Assembly (NCBI GenBank): GCA_041656175.1
Contig: JBBAEA010000055.1
Coordinates: 1 to 20,708, forward strand
Reading direction: 5' to 3'
From: JBBAEA01 sp041656175
Lineage (GTDB): Bacteria; Myxococcota_A; Bradymonadia; UBA4248
Length of the DNA stretch: 20,708 nt
Below are positions 1 through 6,365 of this stretch, piece by piece. Position numbers and translations under genes: made by a program. The first letter of the stretch is position 1, and each line of letters begins with the position of its first letter. The notes below the pieces were generated by a model. It was not told the origin of the DNA. It worked only from the letters and a program-made list of their open reading frames with translations, and made no database searches.

Positions 1-290
1 GGTTTTGTAAGAGTAAAAAAGAATTTTTCGTGTATTTTCGTGTTTTTCGTGGTTCAAAATTTAAAGACACAAAAGGCACGAATGCCTATAACAAATCAAT
101 CTGGGCAAGTAAGAATAAAAAAGAATTTTTCGTGTATTTTCGTGTTTTTCGTGGTTCAAAATTTAAAAACACAAAAGGCACGAATGCCTATAACAAATCA
201 AGCTGGTTTTGTAAGAGTAAAAAAGAACTTTTCGTGTATTTTCGTGTTTTTCGTGGTTCAAAATTTAAAGACACGAAAGGCACGAAAAGC
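1..290. repeat. 102-bp tandem repeat array (about 2.8 copies in window)
   Basis: Near-identical units start at 21, 123 and 225, exactly 102 bp apart. Bases 1-20 match the tail of a unit (205-224), so the array continues upstream of the window. Each unit carries three spaced TTTCGTG words followed by CACRAAAGGCACGAA, which can fold back on the first arm. In the last unit 241-255 pairs with 272-286 at 13 of 15 positions. Because 102 is a multiple of 3, two frames stay open through the array, but they have no credible start or ribosome site and the peptides are simple translations of the repeat. I read it as a non-coding intergenic repeat. Confidence 0.85.
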
Positions 291-300
291 TGTTTTAGCG

Positions 301-357
301 CTTGTTAGCGATTGGCGAGGAGGCTCAGGCGAGGGGGATGCTTCCCCCACAAAAAAG
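301..357 (-). repeat. Decayed copy of the dispersed GTAG/G5-C5 hairpin repeat
   Basis: On the minus strand this reads TTTTGTGGGGG, a short loop, CCCCC, then a stretch resembling the GGGCTTCCTCGC segment of the full copies at 4542-4693 and 10564-10716. The hairpin GGGGGATGCTTCCCCC lies at 333-348. The GTAG and the distal half of the element are missing. Bases 358-465, up to the response-regulator gene, show no clear promoter or other signal. Confidence 0.55.
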
Positions 358-465
358 AGGCGTGCGTTCAAAGGATGATTGAGGGAAACCAGCGCTTGAA
401 TAGTTACAAAACGGCTACATATCGTGTATAGAGTTTGTGGGGGAGCTTTGATTTTGGAGATGTGA

Positions 466-1866
466 ATGACAACAGCGAACATATTGGTAGTAGACGATGA
501 AAAGAATATTCGGCGAAGCTTGAGCATGGTCTTGCAGGATGAGGATCATGAAGTCGAGACGGCAGAAAGCGCTGAAGAAGGCTTGCGAATACTGAGTGAG
601 CACAGTTTTGACATTTTGATTTTGGACGTGCAGATGGGCGGGATGTCGGGTTTAGAGATGTTAGAACACGTGAAAGCAGCGGAGAACGCACCCGAAGTCA
701 TTATGATGAGTGGACACGCAACGCTGTCGGACGCTGTGAACGCCACGCGACTGGGCGCCTTTGATTTTGTCGAAAAGCCGATAGACCGCGAAAGGCTGCT
801 GCTAACCGTGCGAAACTGCATGGAAAAGCGCTATTTGATGCTCAAAGTCGCGCGATTGGAGAGCGATGAAGGAAAGCATTTGGGGATGATCGGCGAATCT
901 GCGGCAATGCAGAAAGTGCGGACGGCGGTGGAGAGAGTCGCGCCAACAAAGGGGAAAGTCCTCATTTTAGGTGAGTCGGGCGTTGGTAAAGATTTAGTTG
1001 CAAGGGCGATTCACTCTTTGAGCGATAGAGCGAAAAAGACCTTTATTAAGGTGAACTGCTCGGCTATTCCGTCGGAACTTATCGAGAGCGAGTTGTTTGG
1101 TCATGAGAAGGGTTCGTTTACGGGTGCGGTGAATAGGAAACGTGGGCTTTTTGAGATGGCGGATGGGGGGAGTATATTTTTGGATGAAATTGGCGATATG
1201 TCGTTGCCAGCCCAAGCAAAAGTACTGCGCGTTTTACAAAACGGGGAGTTTACGCGTGTGGGTAGCGAGAAGTTGTCGCGCGTGGATGTACGGGTGATTG
1301 CGGCTACGAACAAAAACTTGAAAGAAGCGGTTGATGCAGGAACTTTTCGCGATGACTTGTACTTTAGATTGAACGTTGTACCGATAGAAGTGCCGCCATT
1401 ACGCGAGCGTTTGGAAGATGTGCCGCTTTTAGCCAATGCGTTTTTAGCCCAGCTTTCTCAAGAGTATGGCCGCGAGACGCTTGAGGTCGATGATAAAGCG
1501 ATGGCAGCGCTCTGTAAGTACGATTATCCTGGAAATATTCGCGAGCTGCGAAATCTTTGTGAGCGCTTGGTTATCATGGCATCTAACCCGGTGACTTTGC
1601 TTGATTTACCAGAAGATTTGCAGATTGAGGAGGAGCTAAGCGACGTTTCGGATGTCGATGCTGTGGATATCCAGACCATGATTGAGCCTGGGAGTAAGAG
1701 CTTGCGAGACTTTCGACTAATTTCGGAAAAAGCGTATATCGAAGCTACGCTGTTACAGAATGGCTGGAATGTATCGAAAACGGCGGATATTCTTGGGATG
1801 GAGCGAACGAATTTACACAAAAAAATAAAGCGCTTTGGCTTAGAGCGAACGGGAATGGAAGAGTAG
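466..1866 (+). CDS. NtrC/NtrX-type sigma54-dependent response regulator
   Basis: Cytoplasmic two-component response regulator that activates sigma54 RNA polymerase (family knowledge). The order is complete. The receiver domain (about 1-120) has acidic pair D10/D11, phospho-acceptor D54, S82 and K104. The AAA+ domain (about 140-375) has Walker A GESGVGKD at 169-176, sigma54-contact loop GSFTGA at 216-221 (Ser in place of the usual first Ala) and Walker B SIFLDEIGD near 236-244. A Fis-type helix-turn-helix (about 430-462) contains KTADILGMERTNLHKKIK, most like NtrX-type regulators. The ATG is preceded by GGAGA at 456-460. The 466-aa length is normal. No histidine kinase is adjacent, so its partner and targets are unknown. 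The next gene starts 62 bp downstream in the same direction. Confidence 0.95.
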   Translation: MTTANILVVDDEKNIRRSLSMVLQDEDHEVETAESAEEGLRILSEHSFDILILDVQMGGMSGLEMLEHVKAAENAPEVIMMSGHATLSDAVNATRLGAFDFVEKPIDRERLLLTVRNCMEKRYLMLKVARLESDEGKHLGMIGESAAMQKVRTAVERVAPTKGKVLILGESGVGKDLVARAIHSLSDRAKKTFIKVNCSAIPSELIESELFGHEKGSFTGAVNRKRGLFEMADGGSIFLDEIGDMSLPAQAKVLRVLQNGEFTRVGSEKLSRVDVRVIAATNKNLKEAVDAGTFRDDLYFRLNVVPIEVPPLRERLEDVPLLANAFLAQLSQEYGRETLEVDDKAMAALCKYDYPGNIRELRNLCERLVIMASNPVTLLDLPEDLQIEEELSDVSDVDAVDIQTMIEPGSKSLRDFRLISEKAYIEATLLQNGWNVSKTADILGMERTNLHKKIKRFGLERTGMEE

Positions 1867-1928
1867 GAAAAGGGCAAGTTGGCTGAACTTAGGCGTTTGT
1901 GGCTTAACAAAATATAGTGAGGTGAGCA

Positions 1929-2657
1929 ATGACAAAACAAACACAAAATTCCGAAGAACGAGTTTACGAAGGTGTTTTAGAAGACGAAGAAGAGCAACAG
2001 GGGAAGAAGATTTTGTATGCCGTCGAAACGATTTTAGATTCTAACCAAAATATAAGAAAACGAGCGCAAAAAGCGTTAGAGCGCTACGCGAAGTTGGAGC
2101 CAAGAAAGCAGCGAGATAAGGCCGCTGCTCGCATCATTGCTTACTACTCTAATTTGTCTGCGAGTTCGGGGGTTGTAACGACTTTGCCCAGCTTAGTACC
2201 AGGTATCGGTGCGCTCTTTACTATCTTTGGTGGCGGCATCATGGACGCGGTGATGGTGCTAAAGTGCGAGGTCGAGATGGCGCTTTGCTTGGCGTCCTTG
2301 TACGGTTACGACATCGAGGAAGACGCAGAGCGAACGCGCGCGTTTTTGATGACTTCAGCGGCGTTGGAAGGCACTAAAGCCTCGGAATCGCGCTCGGAGT
2401 CGCTACTTCGCGTAGTCGATTTGGCCGTCAATGAGTACTCTACGCGCCAACTCAGTAAGATGATGCTCAAAATCATTGGACGTGCAGGGCTCACCATGAG
2501 TTCCAAGCGTTTACTGCGATTGATGCCCGTAGTGGGCATGGCTGTTGGCGGCGGCGTAAACAAGGTTTTAACGCAACGAACGGGCAAACGCTGTAAATAT
2601 GCTCTTGATGTACGGCGAGCAAACGATGATGCGAAGGAGGCGAAGGAGGCGAAATGA
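1929..2657 (+). CDS. EcsC-family-like protein, copy 1
   Basis: A 242-aa protein with charged ends and a core resembling the EcsC family, whose biochemical role is poorly defined. Visible blocks are LPSLVPGIGALFTIF (about 86-100) leading into a hydrophobic stretch ending LKCEVEMALCL and GYDI; YSTRQLSKMMLKIIG; and PVVGMAVGGGVNKVLTQRTG near the C-terminus, like the PvvGavvG..N ending of EcsC proteins. It is a clear paralog of the next gene. There is no signal peptide; it is probably cytoplasmic or membrane-associated through its Gly/Ala-rich segments. GGTGAG lies just before the ATG. The stop overlaps the next start as ATGA, implying translational coupling. The family call is from motif memory only. 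Confidence 0.7.
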   Translation: MTKQTQNSEERVYEGVLEDEEEQQGKKILYAVETILDSNQNIRKRAQKALERYAKLEPRKQRDKAAARIIAYYSNLSASSGVVTTLPSLVPGIGALFTIFGGGIMDAVMVLKCEVEMALCLASLYGYDIEEDAERTRAFLMTSAALEGTKASESRSESLLRVVDLAVNEYSTRQLSKMMLKIIGRAGLTMSSKRLLRLMPVVGMAVGGGVNKVLTQRTGKRCKYALDVRRANDDAKEAKEAK

Positions 2658-3535
2658 GCGTAGAGAAAGAAAACGAAAGAGCAAAAACTGACGCCAACCC
2701 TACGGAAAATCAGGAAAACGATGCAAAATCTGCTAAGCGCGAGCATGAAAGGGTAAGTGAAAAAAAAAGCGAAAACGCGTCCAAAAAAGAAAAATCTCAT
2801 GCACAAACATCGAGCGAAGAAGAACGCGTACTTCGCGCGGTAGAGAGCTTGATTCAAACAAACGAGCAAATCATCGCTGTCTGCGACGATTGCCGCCAAA
2901 AGGTGATGTCAAAGAATGCAGAGCTCTCCGAAAAGCTTGCATTCAAAAAGATTGCTCGGCGCATTGTTCGACACTATGCCGATAAATCCGCACTAAGTGG
3001 GGGGATTTCGGGATTACCCGCATTTTTGCCTGGTATTGGGAGTCTAGTCGCCTTTGTAGGCGCTAGCGCAGTCGATGTCGTTTTAACCTTAAAGTTCGAA
3101 GTCGAAATGACGCTTTGCCTTTGCCACCTCGCAGGCTTTGACATATATAATGAGCGAGACCGACAACTCGCCTTCACCCTTGCCTCTGTTTCATCTTACG
3201 ACGTCCGTTCCTCTGATAGCGCTGTACTCGATACGCTCGCCCTTGCACGCGCCGCATTCTGGGATTATTCCATGCGACAGCTCAGCAAGTATTTGCTCTC
3301 TATGATTGGTAAAATTATCGTTCTATCGGCGGCAAAATCTGCCTTCCGCGCCGTCCCCGTGCTCGGCGTACTCGTCGGCATCTCGGTTAACAAGGTACTA
3401 AGCACGCGTACAGGCAATTATTGTATTAGCGCGCTTTGGCAGCGGCGCCCAAAAACACCAAATAACAAAAATAGTGATGTCGTTGATGCTAAAATCGTTG
3501 AAAGCGCAAATGGCGAGGAAAAACCGAATGGATGA
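2654..3535 (+). CDS. EcsC-family-like protein, copy 2 (tandem paralog)
   Basis: A 293-aa paralog of the preceding protein. It adds an N-terminal extension of about 55 residues rich in Lys, Glu and Ser (likely disordered) and a short charged tail. The same three blocks are present: LPAFLPGIGSLVAFVG, then LKFEVEMTLCL and GFDI; YSMRQLSKYLLSMIG; and PVLGVLVGISVNKVLSTRTG. The ATG overlaps the upstream stop (ATGA), with repeated GGAGG at about 2636-2648 inside the upstream reading frame acting as ribosome site. The gene overlaps the peptidase start by 8 nt. The second half turns C-rich on the coding strand, unlike the upstream genes. Function is unknown; a pair that works together with the peptidase is inferred from the overlaps alone. 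Confidence 0.7.
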   Translation: MSVEKENERAKTDANPTENQENDAKSAKREHERVSEKKSENASKKEKSHAQTSSEEERVLRAVESLIQTNEQIIAVCDDCRQKVMSKNAELSEKLAFKKIARRIVRHYADKSALSGGISGLPAFLPGIGSLVAFVGASAVDVVLTLKFEVEMTLCLCHLAGFDIYNERDRQLAFTLASVSSYDVRSSDSAVLDTLALARAAFWDYSMRQLSKYLLSMIGKIIVLSAAKSAFRAVPVLGVLVGISVNKVLSTRTGNYCISALWQRRPKTPNNKNSDVVDAKIVESANGEEKPNG

Positions 3536-4517
3536 CGTGTTTAAAGCGATTTGGCTCGATGATATGGGTCCCAAAAAAGAAATTTCTTGCAGATCCTGCA
3601 ATACGCAAAACCGCGTCCACGTCGCCAAAGCCGTCCAGCGTCCCCAGCAGTATTGCTGTGCTCGCTGCGATGCGCCACTTTTCCTAAGCCACGATGCGCC
3701 CTTCACTCAACTAAAGTCGCATAGCTTCGAGCACCCGCTCGACGCCAGCACTTTGCGAAACCTTCGCTCCCTCCCTGGCGCCGCTGCGCTTGTCAAAATC
3801 ATCCAAAAACACTTCAATGAGCGCAGCACCCGCGAGTTACTGCAAGCAAGCGCCGTCGCCTGCTCCGAGCAGCAGTTCCCCGAGTTGCACGCGCTGGTTC
3901 AATCCGTCGCTCACTCACTCGGATTTGGACAAAAAATTACTCCCTATCTCTCATCTCACCCCTTCGTCAACGCCTACACAGAAAGCGCCCAATCGGCCTA
4001 CATCGTCTTTACAAGCGAACTTTTTGACCAATTCAGCGACGCCCAGCTCCGCTTCGTCATCGGTCACGAGCTGGGACACATCCTTAGCGAACACGCCGTT
4101 TACCGCCGCATCGCCGTCCAAATGCTCCAGTCTAGCCTCAACCTCCTCCCCGGCCTCGCCCGCTACGCCTCCTACCCCTTGCGCGCCGCACTCTACAAGT
4201 GGTTGCGCTGCTCCGAACTCAGCGCCGACCGCGCCGGACTGCTCGCCTCGCGCGACTTACAAAGCTCCCTCGAAGCCTTGTTTATTTCCGCCTGCGGCAA
4301 AAATCCCGGCCTCGACGCCCGCGCCACCCTCTCGCTTTCCGCCTTCATCGCCCAAGCCCAAGCCCTCAAGCAAAATGAAGCAAATCCGCTCCAATCCTTG
4401 CTAAACTACGCCAGCTCAGCCACGTCCCACCCCATGATCGCCTGGCGAATTAACGAACTCATCGATTGGGTCGAACGCGGAACTTACCTCGACATACTCG
4501 CGGGAGACTATGTTTAA
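3528..4517 (+). CDS. Zinc-ribbon M48-family metallopeptidase
   Basis: A predicted 329-aa zinc peptidase. The N-terminal zinc ribbon has C21xxC24 and C44xxC47. The M48 core has HELGH at 180-184 (two His ligands and catalytic Glu), with E230 of SELSADRAG as third ligand, the usual M48 arrangement. Unlike HtpX it has no clear N-terminal membrane helices, so it may be cytoplasmic or peripheral. I chose ATG 3528 because GAGG at 3515-3518 is well spaced. In-frame starts at 3474 and 3510 would lengthen the protein and deepen the overlap with the EcsC-like gene. The coding strand is strongly C-ending, unlike the G-rich genes at 466-2657. It probably ends the operon. Confidence 0.88.
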   Translation: MDDVFKAIWLDDMGPKKEISCRSCNTQNRVHVAKAVQRPQQYCCARCDAPLFLSHDAPFTQLKSHSFEHPLDASTLRNLRSLPGAAALVKIIQKHFNERSTRELLQASAVACSEQQFPELHALVQSVAHSLGFGQKITPYLSSHPFVNAYTESAQSAYIVFTSELFDQFSDAQLRFVIGHELGHILSEHAVYRRIAVQMLQSSLNLLPGLARYASYPLRAALYKWLRCSELSADRAGLLASRDLQSSLEALFISACGKNPGLDARATLSLSAFIAQAQALKQNEANPLQSLLNYASSATSHPMIAWRINELIDWVERGTYLDILAGDYV

Positions 4518-4541
4518 AGCTAGTTTTAACAAAACTTTTCC

Positions 4542-4693
4542 TTTGTGGGGGGGCAAGCCCCCCTACGCGCGGGCTTCCTCGCAAAATACGGCAACAAACG
4601 CAAAATATTGTGCGGTGTATTCGCTAAACGCTCATCCACCGCACAATATGCGTTAGTAGCGTATTGTGCTCGGCGATCCCGCGCTACCCCCCT
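4542..4693 (+). repeat. Full-length dispersed REP-like element, copy A
   Basis: Starts with TTTGTGGGGGG, a loop and CCCCCC (G/C hairpin), then TACGCGCGGG, whose GCGCGGG pairs with CCCGCGC at the far end beside CTACCCCCC. In between, 4605-4617 (ATATTGTGCGGTG) pairs perfectly over 13 bp with 4637-4649, closing a 19-nt loop. The reverse complement aligns end to end with 10564-10716. The minus strand has GTAG directly at the foot of the outer stem, a hallmark of REP elements. No gene is credible in 4518-4771. Confidence 0.85.
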
Positions 4694-4771
4694 AATCACT
4701 ACGTTATGAGCAAAGATCTGTAGCCAAAATTGTTTTATCAGAGTCGAAACTCGCAACTCATTCCTTCAGTC

Positions 4772-6187
4772 ATGAAAACCGATATTATCAATCGTCGTTT
4801 TGGACCCTATATTTTGCTAAAGCGCCTCGCAGTCGGCGGTATGGCAGAGATATTTTTAGCCCTGCGACTTGGACCAGGCCCAGTCGAAAAGCTCGTTGTG
4901 CTAAAGTGTATTTTGAATCACTGTAATGAGGATCCCGACTTTGTACGTCTCTTTTACCGTGAAGCGAAGCTTAGTTGCATTCTACAACATCCGAACGTTA
5001 TCAGTGTTTGGTCTGCTTCTCCAGTTGCTAAACGCCACACCATGGCGATGGAATACCTACGCGGTGTAACGCTTGACGTGATGGTTTCGCGGGCGCAAGA
5101 GCGCTCTTTAAGTATACCTATCGAGGTCGCGGTTTGGATTGTTATCAATGCTTGCGACGGTTTGCAGTATTTACACGATTTGCGCGATAGCCACGATGCA
5201 CCGCTCAACATTGTACACCGCGACATCAGCCCACAAAATATTTTTGCCTGCTACGATGGGCAGTGCAAACTTTTTGATTTTGGCGTTGCGCAGTTTGGTA
5301 GCCACGAAGAGGATCCACACAAGGGCATGCTTGTTGGGAAGTACGCGTACATGAGCCCCGAGCAATGTAATGGAGATTTCCTCGACGCAAGAAGCGATCT
5401 ATTTTCACTGGCTATTGTGCTTTATGAGCTTTGCACAGGAGTGCAGCTCTTTCAAAAAGAAAACGATATTTTAACTTTAAACGCAGTGTGTAATTGCAAT
5501 TTTACACCGCCAAATGTAGTTTATCCCGACTTTCCGCCGTTTCTCGAAATTGTACTGATGAAGGCTCTTTCCTTTGATGCGTCGCAGCGTTACCAAAGTG
5601 TAGAGGAGTTCAGCGAGGATTTGCGAAAGTTCCTTAAAATAAGCGGTTATAAGCAAACAAACGAGGCGTTGCGCAACTTTTTAGCGAAACTCTTTGCCTA
5701 CGAAATACAATCTGAACGTGAGCTTCTCAAAGAAGCCGTATTGAGCGCGGAGAAACGCTTCGGGCGAGTGGAGCCGATGGAGGCTTTGCGTAGCTATGAT
5801 AGCAATGGGGCAATGGATGGAGGTGCAAAGTCTGAAGGTCTAAGGGATAGCGACGTCTTTGATTATATCAATACCCCACAAGATGCATCGGTTGATATTT
5901 CCTTGTCACGCATTGCAAGTTTGGTATCGGGCTCCCAAACACTTCCTCCCATATCGCAGACTTTGCCGCAAGTGCGTGCGCATGCATCCGTTGAACATGG
6001 CGAAACGCAAGAGCTGGCGGTGAAAGAGTTAGCGCCAAGCTCTGCAAGCGAGCTCAAAACTCAAAAAACAATAGCCGCCCAAGAGTCCAAAGGTCGCCTC
6101 GGTAGCACAGCTACACTTTTTATAGGTATTATTCTCGGCGTTTGCCTCGGCATCGGGCTACTCGCCTTGTTTTCATCGTATTTTTAA
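4772..6187 (+). CDS. Membrane-anchored eukaryotic-like Ser/Thr protein kinase
   Basis: A 471-aa bacterial Ser/Thr kinase (Hanks type). The kinase domain covers about 12-300: glycine-rich loop LAVGGMAEIFLA (19-30), VLKC lysine K45, helix-C glutamate in YREA, catalytic HRDISPQN (149-156), DFG at 169-171 and MSPEQ at 194-198. The HRDISPQN loop is typical of myxobacterial kinases. After a linker of about 130 residues rich in Ser and Ala comes a single C-terminal hydrophobic helix (about 442-468) with almost nothing beyond it. The kinase therefore likely faces the cytoplasm, tail-anchored, with no extracellular sensor. ATG 4772 is chosen because the kinase fold starts right after it; an in-frame TTG at 4730 is possible. 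No strong ribosome site is visible. Substrates are unknown. Confidence 0.9.
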   Translation: MKTDIINRRFGPYILLKRLAVGGMAEIFLALRLGPGPVEKLVVLKCILNHCNEDPDFVRLFYREAKLSCILQHPNVISVWSASPVAKRHTMAMEYLRGVTLDVMVSRAQERSLSIPIEVAVWIVINACDGLQYLHDLRDSHDAPLNIVHRDISPQNIFACYDGQCKLFDFGVAQFGSHEEDPHKGMLVGKYAYMSPEQCNGDFLDARSDLFSLAIVLYELCTGVQLFQKENDILTLNAVCNCNFTPPNVVYPDFPPFLEIVLMKALSFDASQRYQSVEEFSEDLRKFLKISGYKQTNEALRNFLAKLFAYEIQSERELLKEAVLSAEKRFGRVEPMEALRSYDSNGAMDGGAKSEGLRDSDVFDYINTPQDASVDISLSRIASLVSGSQTLPPISQTLPQVRAHASVEHGETQELAVKELAPSSASELKTQKTIAAQESKGRLGSTATLFIGIILGVCLGIGLLALFSSYF

Positions 6188-6239
6188 CGCGATTGAGTGG
6201 CAAAAATTTGTAGATCCTCACAAGATCATGCAAAATGTG

Positions 6240-6326
6240 GCGGTATAAATAAAATATACTAGCGAATCTATCATAAGCTAACTATAGTATTGCTCTTGGA
6301 TAGAGCGCGCAGCAACTTTGCGCGCG
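6240..6326 (+). promoter_or_regulatory. Leader of the EF-G gene with GC-rich hairpin
   Basis: An AT-rich stretch contains two -10-like hexamers, TATACT (6255-6260) and TATAGT (6283-6288), neither with a good -35. Downstream, GCGCGCA (6305-6311) pairs perfectly with TGCGCGC (6319-6325) around a 7-nt loop, about 40 nt before the start codon. There is no U-tract, so it is not a plain terminator. A structured leader is inferred. Confidence 0.35.
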
Positions 6327-6365
6327 ATGCTGAATACGGTCTTAGCGTGGTTAAAGGTTAAAGTT

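Noticed and set aside
30..378. Two overlapping open frames of 92 and 112 codons across the tandem repeat
   Set aside because: They exist only because the repeat unit is a multiple of three. There is no ribosome site, and the peptides merely repeat the DNA unit.
2306..2899. 197-codon minus-strand open frame opposite the EcsC-like genes
   Set aside because: It is antisense to two well-supported genes that share protein motifs, and its translation is low-complexity and has no recognisable domain.
3790..4404. 204-codon frame inside the M48 peptidase gene
   Set aside because: It is a shifted frame of the peptidase; its Ser/Pro/Ala-rich product reflects the C-rich codons. The peptidase motifs are in the other frame.
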